From an uncultured Tenacibaculum sp. (GTDB lineage: Bacteria; Bacteroidota; Bacteroidia; Flavobacteriales; Flavobacteriaceae), in assembly GCF_947494125.1 (NCBI RefSeq), contig NZ_CANLTU010000009.1, forward strand, positions 1 to 64,000: a stretch of DNA of 64,000 nt. Direction: 5' to 3'. Shown here one piece after another: positions 54,480 to 61,496 of this stretch; the first letter of the stretch is position 1, and every line of letters starts with the position of its first letter. The notes under the pieces were generated by a model that worked only from the letters and a program-made list of their open reading frames with translations, was not told the DNA's origin and searched no databases. Made by a program: the position numbers and the translations under genes.

Positions 54480-55322
54480 TTATTTATTAATTAATCGATT
54501 CAATAGAACTTGCTCACAATTTTTATGATTGATGGTTTTAAAACTATCTGTAGTAAAAATTTTGGAAAATACTTTTTCAAGTTTATCAAAACCATTATTG
54601 AATATTCCATGGCTAACTGCTAAGTATAAATTACCAGCATTCTTTGCTTTTAATTCTTGTGCTAGTCCTAAAAATGTACCTCCACCATCACAAATATCAT
54701 CCACAATTAAACAATCTTTTCCTTGTAAATCGTCTGCATATACTTTAAATCCTGTAAGTTCTCCAGTTCTTACATTCCTGCTTTTTGAACCTTCTATAAC
54801 TTCGTATTTCTGTAAATGTGCTGCTACTTTATAAATCTTCTTTAAAGCACCTCCATCTGGCGAAATCAACAATAAATCATCAGATAGTTGTTGAGTTATT
54901 TGTCTAATAAATGTATGATTGTCTATTACTTTGCAGTTATTTAATAATGCAGGTGTAACCTCTGAATGCGGATCGAATATTGTTACCGATTCATAGTTTT
55001 GTGCATTGATAATATCAGCATATACTTTTACTGATAAAGGTTCGCCAGTTTGCATTAATCTATCCTGTCTTGCTGCTGGAAAATAGGGAAGGAGTACTTT
55101 AATTTTTTTTATATCCATATTTTTAAGCGCATTGGTAGCTAACAATAGTATACCTAAATCATTAAATGACTGGATACGATGTGTTATAGTTACTTCCGAA
55201 ACACCTTTTAAATCTGTTATGATTTTAATATGTGGTTCTCCTCCCGAGAAAGTAAAATAATTGTACTCTATGGTGTTAGTAATTCCGTATGGAGAAAAAT
55301 GTTTGTCTAAATTTAAAATCAT
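54480..55322 (-). CDS. Divergent PRPP-synthetase-like protein (NAD-salvage-associated)
   Basis: A 280-aa type I phosphoribosyltransferase-fold protein related to ribose-phosphate diphosphokinase but about 30 residues shorter. It retains PYFPAARQDR (79-88), FDPHS (116-120, replacing the usual DLHA) and the PRPP loop VDDICDGGGTF (207-217, with CDGG instead of the common DTAGT). The ATG at 55322 is used; an upstream in-frame ATG at 55355 would put the promoter inside the gene. It may make PRPP for nadV, or, as in phage NARP1 pathways, transfer pyrophosphate to ADP-ribose. It leads the DUF4291-to-phosphoesterase gene run. Confidence 0.82.
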   Translation of the reverse strand: MILNLDKHFSPYGITNTIEYNYFTFSGGEPHIKIITDLKGVSEVTITHRIQSFNDLGILLLATNALKNMDIKKIKVLLPYFPAARQDRLMQTGEPLSVKVYADIINAQNYESVTIFDPHSEVTPALLNNCKVIDNHTFIRQITQQLSDDLLLISPDGGALKKIYKVAAHLQKYEVIEGSKSRNVRTGELTGFKVYADDLQGKDCLIVDDICDGGGTFLGLAQELKAKNAGNLYLAVSHGIFNNGFDKLEKVFSKIFTTDSFKTINHKNCEQVLLNRLINK

Positions 55323-55323
55323 A

Positions 55324-55347
55324 TTGCGTAATTTTGACGCAAATATA
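55324..55347 (-). promoter_or_regulatory. prs promoter -7 box with NrtR-type operator
   Basis: The operator reads TTGCGT-7 nt-ACGCAA at 55324-55342, with further flanking symmetry. Its upstream half shares bases with TATATTTG (55347-55340 on the minus strand), the -7 box. The prs start codon at 55322 lies directly next to the site, so a bound regulator would cover both. Confidence 0.65.
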
Positions 55348-55374
55348 AAAAACATTTATAGTTGTAAAAAGTTT

Positions 55375-55395
55375 TTTGTGTTTTTTTTACGCAAA
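55375..55395 (-). promoter_or_regulatory. Second NrtR-type operator upstream of prs
   Basis: TTTGTGT-7 nt-ACGCAAA (one mismatch from perfect symmetry), overlapping the stop codon of the regulator gene. It lies about 30 bp upstream of the prs -7 box, so two dimers could bind side by side. Confidence 0.45.
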
Positions 55396-56076
55396 CTTTA
55401 TTTCGAAATGGAAACCGCTTTTTTGTAGTTCTTTATATTTTTGAGCATTGAACTTAAAAAGTTTGGCTGGTCTACCACTTGAGGGCTGGTGAATCTTATC
55501 AGTTTCTGTTAAAATACCGAAGCTTAATATTTTTTTTCTAAAGTTCCTTCTGTCTATTTTTCTATTCAAAATAGTTTGGTATAAGTGTTCTAAATCAGAA
55601 AAAGGAAATTCTTTTTTTAGCAACTCAAAACCTATTGGTTGGTAATTGATTTTACTTTTTAATCTTTTTAAAGCTATGCTTAAAATTTTATCATGATCAA
55701 AAGCTAATTCAGGTAACTCATTAATAGAAAACCATTGTACTTCATCAGCATCAGTATCGGCACTAATTTTAAAATTATTAGGACTTACCAGAGCAAAGTA
55801 GGTTACTGATACAACTCTGTTTCTTGGATCTCTTCCGGGGATTCCAAAGGTGTATAACTGCTCTAAATAATCAATAGTTACTCCAGTTTCTTCTTGTAAT
55901 TCTCTTTGAACTGCATCTTCTAAAGATTCATTTTCTAAAACTAAACCTCCAGGAAGTGCCCAACTGCCTTTAAAAGGCTCAACACCTCTTTTTATTAATA
56001 ATACGGAAAGTTCTTTTTGTTCGTAACCAAAAACAACAGCATCTACGGCAACTTTTATATTTTGTGGAATCTTCAT
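55387..56076 (-). CDS. NrtR-type Nudix-related transcriptional regulator
   Basis: A 229-aa regulator with an N-terminal Nudix domain (intact Nudix box GGLVLENESLEDAVQRELQE, then ETGV, at residues 43-66) and a C-terminal winged-helix DNA-binding domain (about 150-229; DRRNFRKKILSFGILTET, SSGRPAKLFKFN). This is the architecture of NrtR, the ADP-ribose-sensing repressor of NAD+ synthesis genes. Inverted repeats of one pattern occur at its own promoter, at prs and at nadV, so it is the likely regulator of the island. The intact Nudix box means it might also hydrolyse ADP-ribose. prs starts 65 nt after its stop. Confidence 0.9.
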   Translation of the reverse strand: MKIPQNIKVAVDAVVFGYEQKELSVLLIKRGVEPFKGSWALPGGLVLENESLEDAVQRELQEETGVTIDYLEQLYTFGIPGRDPRNRVVSVTYFALVSPNNFKISADTDADEVQWFSINELPELAFDHDKILSIALKRLKSKINYQPIGFELLKKEFPFSDLEHLYQTILNRKIDRRNFRKKILSFGILTETDKIHQPSSGRPAKLFKFNAQKYKELQKSGFHFEIKFA

Positions 56077-56118
56077 TTAGTGTTGATTTTACACAAAATT
56101 ACAAAAACTTTGTGTAAA
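56077..56118 (-). promoter_or_regulatory. Promoter and operator of the regulator gene
   Basis: TTAGTGT-7 nt-ACACAAA (56077-56097) fits the same operator pattern with one mismatch; its half ACACAAA overlaps the -7 box TAATTTTG (56101-56094, minus strand). The same half also belongs to a longer perfect repeat TTTACACAAA / TTTGTGTAAA (56088-56097 and 56109-56118, 11-nt spacer). This suggests autoregulation. Confidence 0.55.
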
Positions 56119-56151
56119 TAATGGTAGATATTAAGAGGTATGAGAATCTTT

Positions 56152-56250
56152 TTAACTTGACTCTTCACGGCTTTTTAGCCATTTTTTATATGTTGGATAA
56201 TTCTTTCCAAGGCATTTTTCAATGTCTCCCTTTGACTGTGAAATAAAAAA
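56152..56250 (-). pseudogene. Possible 3' remnant of a lost gene
   Basis: The frame ending at TAA (56154-56152) reads QSKGDIEKCLGKNYPTYKKW, then LKSREESS, preceded by FFIS and an upstream stop, with no start codon. Composition and codon use look like a genuine protein C-terminus rather than random AT-rich sequence, so this may be what is left of a deleted gene between the regulator and the SLATT-like gene. Low certainty; it could be chance. Confidence 0.25.
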
Positions 56251-56310
56251 ACATTAAAAACTTATTGTAAATACACCACATTTATTATACGAATTATAAT
56301 TTGATTATTA

Positions 56311-56769
56311 TTAATCAGCATTGTCTTCAAGCCTTAACTCTTTCCACTTATAATTACCTTTATTCATAATGGCTTGATATTCCTTATGAATTTCGTTTAT
56401 CATATTTTGATTATTTTTATCATCATCACTTAGAAGCCTCAATTTTAATAAAAGTGCTTTTAAGTTATTTTTAGAATCACCATAATAAACCCAAAGTTGT
56501 TTGTGGTTATAAAAGCCATCCCAAGCTGCTAAAACTGTACTTAAGGCACTAAAAAATAAGGTAACTACTTTTAAAGTAGAACTCCATTCTTTGGGTATAT
56601 CCCCACCAATTGCTACGAGAAATGTTACTAGTGCTGATGAAATTGAAATACCAATATAAATTCTAAACGATTTTTTTTTATTTTGAATACTTGAGTTTGT
56701 GGTTTTCTCTATCATTTTTGAAATTTCTTCTTGTAAAATTTCAAATTTAGTTAAGGGGCTTTTGGTCAT
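56311..56769 (-). CDS. SLATT/DUF4231-like two-TM protein
   Basis: A 152-aa membrane protein. A helical N-terminal part (about 10-33) is followed by two TM helices (about 36-55 and 65-87) and a C-terminal helical tail (about 92-145). The pattern FRIYIGISISSALVTFLVAI, then WSSTLKVVTLFFSALSTVLAA with FYNHKQLWVYYGDSKNNLKA, is that of SLATT/DUF4231 proteins, which are pore-like effectors in some nucleotide-signalling defence systems. No nucleotide synthase is adjacent. Its position beside the ADP-ribose island may be chance. Confidence 0.65.
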   Translation of the reverse strand: MTKSPLTKFEILQEEISKMIEKTTNSSIQNKKKSFRIYIGISISSALVTFLVAIGGDIPKEWSSTLKVVTLFFSALSTVLAAWDGFYNHKQLWVYYGDSKNNLKALLLKLRLLSDDDKNNQNMINEIHKEYQAIMNKGNYKWKELRLEDNAD

Positions 56770-56830
56770 AGTTAGTTGATTCTTTTTTCAAACTTATTTA
56801 AAAAAAGAAAAACAACAAAATAAAAAGTAA

Positions 56831-57370
56831 TTAATGACAAATCTTACAATCATCCTTATCTTGAATTTCTCCTACTAATTTCCCTTCTTCATTTAATACA
56901 AAACCACAACAGTCCATAAAACCTTTAGCTATTAGTTTACGTGCTCGTTGTATTTGCGATTTAGTTGTAGGTAAACTTTGTTTTAATGTATCAGCTACCT
57001 CTTGTTGTTTTAAGCCTTTAATGTCCGATAAAAATAAAGGATCTCTATATTTTTTTGGTAAGCTTTGTAAAATACCACGCAAACAATCTTTTTCTGTATG
57101 TGCGTTTTCTTCTATGGTAGTTTCTGTTTCAAAACTAGCCAATTCAAATGTTTGGTTGGTGTTCTTAAAATAATCCATTATTGAATTTCGAGCAATAGTA
57201 AAAATCCAAGGTTTTAGTTTTGTTATATCTTTTAAAGTATGCAGTTTAGTGTGCACTTTAATAAAAGTGTCTTGCAAAAGATCGTCTGTAACAGTAATGT
57301 CTTTTACTTTACTTAAAATAAAAAACTTAACGTCATCTGCATATTTTGTCCAAACCTGATTTGTAGTCAT
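56831..57370 (-). CDS. sigZ: RNA polymerase sigma factor, SigZ type
   Basis: A 179-aa ECF-like sigma factor. The sigma-2 region spans about 10-75 (DLLQDTFIKVHTKLHTL, KPWIFTIARNSIMDYFK) and the sigma-4 helix-turn-helix about 105-155 (LSDIKGLKQQEVADTLKQSL). After this comes the SigZ-specific tail with Cys-rich DCCGFVLNEEG and DDCKICH, a possible metal-binding or redox sensor, so an anti-sigma factor may not be needed. It lies downstream of a Cys-rich peptide and a DUF3703 gene, which suggests a metal-stress role (inference). Confidence 0.88.
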   Translation of the reverse strand: MTTNQVWTKYADDVKFFILSKVKDITVTDDLLQDTFIKVHTKLHTLKDITKLKPWIFTIARNSIMDYFKNTNQTFELASFETETTIEENAHTEKDCLRGILQSLPKKYRDPLFLSDIKGLKQQEVADTLKQSLPTTKSQIQRARKLIAKGFMDCCGFVLNEEGKLVGEIQDKDDCKICH

Positions 57371-57389
57371 ACTATAAATTTACAAAAAA

Positions 57390-57453
57390 TGTCATTACGA
57401 AGCTTAAAAGCATTTTTTGATTTATCAAAATTACTTCGTGCTTCGTAATGACA
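57390..57453. repeat. 14-bp perfect inverted repeat, REP-like element
   Basis: TGTCATTACGAAGC (57390-57403) and GCTTCGTAATGACA (57440-57453), 36 nt apart, between sigZ and the Cys-rich peptide gene. It starts with the same GTCATT...ACGAAG words as the element at 50107-50183. It may be a mobile palindromic element, or act as a transcription barrier. Confidence 0.65.
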
Positions 57454-57467
57454 GTTAACATATATTT

Positions 57468-57572
57468 TTAACAATTGCAATTGTTACAAGAGCAGTTCTC
57501 ACATGTGCAATTTGCACAATTTCCTGTTTTACATCCATCGCAATTACAAGTACATTGATTTTTATATTCCAT
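57468..57572 (-). CDS. Metallothionein-like Cys-rich peptide (34 aa)
   Basis: A 34-codon frame starting MEYKNQCTCNCDG and ending CNNCNC, with 11 cysteines (residues 7, 9, 11, 14, 19, 22, 24, 27, 29, 32 and 34), no histidine and few hydrophobic residues. The CxC and CxxC spacing is that of a metallothionein or metal-sequestering peptide. Codons are used as in neighbouring genes and it starts with ATG. It lies between DUF3703 and sigZ on the same strand, giving a plausible metal-response group. I know no named family match. Confidence 0.65.
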   Translation of the reverse strand: MEYKNQCTCNCDGCKTGNCANCTCENCSCNNCNC

Positions 57573-57626
57573 AATCATTAATTTTAAGTTCATATAGTAG
57601 ACTTTTTAATGTTTAAAAAGATGCAT

Positions 57627-57968
57627 TTATTTCGAAAAATATTTTTGTAATTCTTTTCTTATGGGAATAGGTTTAATGGGAGAAATGTTTGCTCCACCTG
57701 TATTTCCTTTTGGTACCCAGATATTTGTAAAAAATAAGGAAGCAAGAATTCGAGTAATTTGCCCAAGTATTTCTTTTATGTTTTTAGTTTTTATTCCATA
57801 GATTAACATATATATATGAGATAAAGTATGTCTATATAAATGCTTTTGCCCTAGTATATGAGCATTTTCTAAATGATAAAAAGACACTCTAAAACTATTG
57901 TTTTTAAGTGCCTTTTTATAAAGTGTTATTTGATTGTAAAACTCTTGCTTGCGTTGAAGTTTAGTCAT
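57627..57968 (-). CDS. DUF3703-domain protein
   Basis: A 113-aa protein starting at MTKLQRKQEFYNQ (an in-frame TTG 12 nt upstream is less likely). It has the DUF3703 signatures FYHLENAHILGQKHLYRHTL (about 30-49), LGQITRILASLFFT and WVPKGNTGGANISPIKPIPI (about 86-105). Members are often found beside heavy-metal resistance genes; the function is unknown. It is 54 nt upstream of the Cys-rich peptide gene on the same strand. Confidence 0.85.
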   Translation of the reverse strand: MTKLQRKQEFYNQITLYKKALKNNSFRVSFYHLENAHILGQKHLYRHTLSHIYMLIYGIKTKNIKEILGQITRILASLFFTNIWVPKGNTGGANISPIKPIPIRKELQKYFSK

Positions 57969-58012
57969 GATTTTTAACAATCAGACTTATTTTTAAACAA
58001 AAAGATTCGTTT

Positions 58013-59626
58013 TTAATTTACTTTTTCTCCATTTACATAAGTAGCTAGTACCTTTGTATTTGGTATTTTATCTCCATCAACAGTCATAATATCATTTTCT
58101 AGAATGATAAAATCTGCAACTTTTCCTACTTCAATACTACCTTTTTCATTTTCCTCGAAATTAGCATAAGCATTCCAAATAGTCATTCCTTTTAACGCAT
58201 TCTCTCGAGATAAAGCATTGTTCATTTGATAACCGTTTTCTGGATATCCTTTTAAATCTTTTCTAATAGTTGCTGCATAATAAGTGTATAATGGGCTTAC
58301 ATGCTCTATCGGAAAGTCAGTTCCTAAAGCAATTTTACCGTATTCTTTTAGTAAATCGTTATAAGCATAAGCTCCTTTTATTCTTTCAGCTCCTACACGA
58401 TCTTCAGCCCAATACATGTCACTTGTAGCATGTGTTGGTTGTATAGATGGTAGAACGTTTTTAAAGAAATGAAAATCTTTTAAATCGACTATTTGTGCAT
58501 GTTCTATACGCCAACGACGGTCTTTTTTGTTTTTTAAAACATTATCGTAAGTTTTTAGCATTACATAATTAGCAGAATCACCAATTGCATGTGTGTTCAT
58601 TTGATATTCAGATGCTGCAATACGTTTTGCTAAATCTTGTAAATTACTATAAGAATTAACTAAAGCTCCAAAATGTCCTTTTTTATCAGAATATTCATCT
58701 TTTAAAGTTGCCCCTCTTGAACCTAAAGCCCCGTCTGAATATACTTTTACTGAGCGTACATTTAAACGTTCTGTTTTTACAATTCCTTTATTAAGGTAAT
58801 AATCAAGGTTTTTTTTGTTATTAGAAATCATTGCGTAAATACGCATTTTTAAATCTCCAGTTTGTTGTAAGCTATCTATTAATTCAATTGTTTGCTTATC
58901 TAAACCAGCATCGTCTACGGTTGTTAAGCCTAAATCGAAACAAATTTTTTGAGCATCTTTTAAAGCTTGAATTTGCTCTTTTTTTGATGGTTGCGGAACT
59001 TTAATAAAGCTCATGGCATTGTCTATTAAAACTCCGGTAAGTTTCCCATCCTTTTTTAGAAATTCTCCACCTTCAATTTTAGATTCTAAAGTAATCCCTG
59101 CTAAATCAATTGCTGTTTGATTTACTAACATTGCGTGTCCGTCTATTCTACGAACTGCTACTGGGATATTAGGAAATAGGTGATCTAATTTTTCTTTAGT
59201 AGGAAACTCCTTTTCTTCCCAGTCGTTTTGATCCCATCCACGTCCAGTTATAAATAATGTGTTTTTTTCTTTTTGAAATTCAACTAATTTTTGAAGTACT
59301 TCATTGTAACTTTTTGTACCTACTAAATTTACTTTTTGTTGTTGTAAACCCAATCCGTAAAAATGACAATGTGCATCTATAAAACCAGGATATATAGGGT
59401 TGTTTTTTGCATCGATAGTTTTTAAAGTAGCATACTTTTTTTGAATTTCATTATTATCTCCTACTGCAATAAATTTACCGTCTTTTATGGCGAAACTTTC
59501 AGCTTTGTCAAAGTTAGAGTTTACGGTATATGCATTTGCATTAATAACTATTAAATCTGCTTTTTCTTGTTTTTTGCAAGAGAATAAGAAACTTAAAGCG
59601 AGTAGGGGGAGTAGTTTTTTTTTCAT
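58013..59626 (-). CDS. Amidohydrolase, YtcJ-like lipoprotein
   Basis: A 537-aa metal-dependent hydrolase (amidohydrolase family 3). The ATG at 59626 gives a signal sequence MKKKLLPLLALSFLFSC with lipobox; an upstream in-frame start lacks one. Zinc-site motifs are PGFIDAHCHFYG (about 82-93), GRGWDQNDWEEKEF, DGALGSRGATL (about 300) and EHAQIVDLKDF (about 370). Members act on N-acyl or cyclic amides; the substrate is unknown. It lies at the envelope. A strong hairpin separates it from the S41 peptidase gene upstream. Confidence 0.9.
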   Translation of the reverse strand: MKKKLLPLLALSFLFSCKKQEKADLIVINANAYTVNSNFDKAESFAIKDGKFIAVGDNNEIQKKYATLKTIDAKNNPIYPGFIDAHCHFYGLGLQQQKVNLVGTKSYNEVLQKLVEFQKEKNTLFITGRGWDQNDWEEKEFPTKEKLDHLFPNIPVAVRRIDGHAMLVNQTAIDLAGITLESKIEGGEFLKKDGKLTGVLIDNAMSFIKVPQPSKKEQIQALKDAQKICFDLGLTTVDDAGLDKQTIELIDSLQQTGDLKMRIYAMISNNKKNLDYYLNKGIVKTERLNVRSVKVYSDGALGSRGATLKDEYSDKKGHFGALVNSYSNLQDLAKRIAASEYQMNTHAIGDSANYVMLKTYDNVLKNKKDRRWRIEHAQIVDLKDFHFFKNVLPSIQPTHATSDMYWAEDRVGAERIKGAYAYNDLLKEYGKIALGTDFPIEHVSPLYTYYAATIRKDLKGYPENGYQMNNALSRENALKGMTIWNAYANFEENEKGSIEVGKVADFIILENDIMTVDGDKIPNTKVLATYVNGEKVN

Positions 59627-59671
59627 TGGTTTATTTAAATTAAATAGATAAAAAACCAAATGTATTTAAAC

Positions 59672-59718
59672 TAAATTAAAAAAAGGAAAACTAGCACTAG
59701 TTTTCCTTTTTTTAATTT
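59672..59718. terminator. Long intrinsic terminator of the S41 operon
   Basis: Inverted repeat with arms of about 22 bp (core AAAAAAAGGAAAACTAG / CTAGTTTTCCTTTTTTT) and CA centre, 7 nt past the S41 stop on the minus strand. Confidence 0.9.
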
Positions 59719-59724
59719 AAAGCC

Positions 59725-61485
59725 TTATTTGTTAACTGCTTTTAAAGCAGCATCAAAAGCTGGATCTATATAAGTTGTTGTTAATTGATCAACTTGTTCC
59801 TGAGTAGGAATAACTTTTACATTTGGTGCAACTCCTATAGATTCAACAATTTTTCCATTACTGTCTTTAAACGCCATTAAAGGCATATAAAAGGATAAAT
59901 AACCATTATCTGATGTATTACCTCCGTTAAAATCGTCTTGACCTCCTAAACCTGCAGTACCTCCACCGCTATTGTCTCCAACTATGGTTACATGATCTCC
60001 TTGTGATTTAATCATCATAGTACTAATTTCAGACATACTAAAAGAATCTTCATCAAGTATAATGGCTATAGGGACATTTTGTTTAAGTGCAAATTTATGA
60101 GGTTTTGTTTCTACAGATACCCATGGACTGTAATTAAATCTTCCGTTTCCTTCTTTTGTTCTTTGATACCCCCAATTTTTTTGTTGGGTTATAAATCTTT
60201 CTGTAAAAATTCGTGCATCAATTACATACCCACCTCCATTACCACGTAAGTCTAAAATTATTTTTTTAGCCTTGCCATTTGTAATAGGATTGTATAACTT
60301 ATTATAAATATCGAGAGGATAATTTGTTGATATATTATTTAATAGTACATCAAAATCATCAGAGAAAGTCCAAATGAAAAATTTAATAGAACTAGTAAAC
60401 CCAGATAATTTTTTATAGTTTTCTATACGTTTGTTATAGATTTCATAAAGTATATTAACAGCTTCTTTTTGAGCATATGTAGTACTAGGATTATTGTAAT
60501 ATAAAGATAGCGTAGAGAATAGACTTGCGTGTTTAGTATTAAAATTACTTTTAGTAAGTTTTGTGAAATTTTCTAGAGGAGTTAAACTTGTTTGAAAGTT
60601 GTTTATTAGTTCTGTATTTTTAAAACTATTAAGAGATTCTATATAATTTTTATATTCATTAGAATTAATAATTGTACTTATTAACGTTTTAAAAGTAGTT
60701 AAGTTATCTTTTATTAAATTTTCAAAATCTTTACCTGCCTTATTGTCTAACTTTTTTAAATCTTCAAAATATGATTGATTAATTCCAGAAATATTACTTA
60801 TGTCTTCTAATAAAGGAAAAGAGTTGTCAGTAAGGCTATTAGGGTATACTGTAAATTGAGTTAGTTGAATATATAAGGTTTCTGGATCATTTTTTAAGAA
60901 GCCAGCTAAAAAAGGGCCGCTTTTAAATATGGTAGTGGGGTCTAGTTTTTCATTGCTCATAACCAAACTTACATTACCTTTACTAACTTTTGGATTTCTT
61001 TGGTTTCTTCCAAAATTAATAAAACCATCCTCTTCTGTGTATTTGTATTTCATGTTACTAGAAAAGGATGCACTAATAGTAGCATTACGGTTTGGTAATG
61101 TAATACTAGGTAAAGGTATTGACACATTTAACCCAAAATGTTGGTCTAAAATTTTTCCAGTAATAATTTCAGCAAAATATTTAAATGCTAAATTAGCTTC
61201 TTTTTCGGCTTGATTTGCATCAACATTAGCTTTATTAAAAGTTGTTAAGTTTTTAAATTTTGGGCTGTATTTTTTATAAACATCGTCCCAATTTTCTTTT
61301 TCTTCGTTAAAGTAATTGTAATCGTTATTCATAGTATCCCAGAAAGTGTCGAAAAGATCAGAATAACTGGTTACACCAGTTCTGTTTAACTCTGCTATTT
61401 CTAAAGAATCTTCTCTACACGATTGAAGCATGTATAATGATATAATTGTTATAAATATTAGTAATATGTATTTGATTTTTTTCAT
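59725..61485 (-). CDS. S41-family (C-terminal processing-like) peptidase, lipoprotein
   Basis: A 586-aa protease with lipobox signal sequence (YMLQSC, Cys23). The S41 domain lies at the C-terminal half: KKIILDLRGNGGGYVIDARI (about 415-434), the catalytic Ser region ILDEDSFSMSEISTMMIKSQ (about 480-499) and VGDNSGGGTAGLGGQDDFNG. The N-terminal half (about 30-400) is a large family-specific region without a PDZ domain. It is co-transcribed with the outer-membrane protein 11 nt upstream. Targets are probably envelope proteins or peptides. Confidence 0.88.
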   Translation of the reverse strand: MKKIKYILLIFITIISLYMLQSCREDSLEIAELNRTGVTSYSDLFDTFWDTMNNDYNYFNEEKENWDDVYKKYSPKFKNLTTFNKANVDANQAEKEANLAFKYFAEIITGKILDQHFGLNVSIPLPSITLPNRNATISASFSSNMKYKYTEEDGFINFGRNQRNPKVSKGNVSLVMSNEKLDPTTIFKSGPFLAGFLKNDPETLYIQLTQFTVYPNSLTDNSFPLLEDISNISGINQSYFEDLKKLDNKAGKDFENLIKDNLTTFKTLISTIINSNEYKNYIESLNSFKNTELINNFQTSLTPLENFTKLTKSNFNTKHASLFSTLSLYYNNPSTTYAQKEAVNILYEIYNKRIENYKKLSGFTSSIKFFIWTFSDDFDVLLNNISTNYPLDIYNKLYNPITNGKAKKIILDLRGNGGGYVIDARIFTERFITQQKNWGYQRTKEGNGRFNYSPWVSVETKPHKFALKQNVPIAIILDEDSFSMSEISTMMIKSQGDHVTIVGDNSGGGTAGLGGQDDFNGGNTSDNGYLSFYMPLMAFKDSNGKIVESIGVAPNVKVIPTQEQVDQLTTTYIDPAFDAALKAVNK

Positions 61486-61496
61486 AATATTTAATT

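Noticed and set aside
46322..56118. DarTG-type toxin-antitoxin pair
   Set aside because: The macrodomain proteins lack a neighbouring DarT; no protein in the island shows a DarT or ART catalytic motif that I can recognise.
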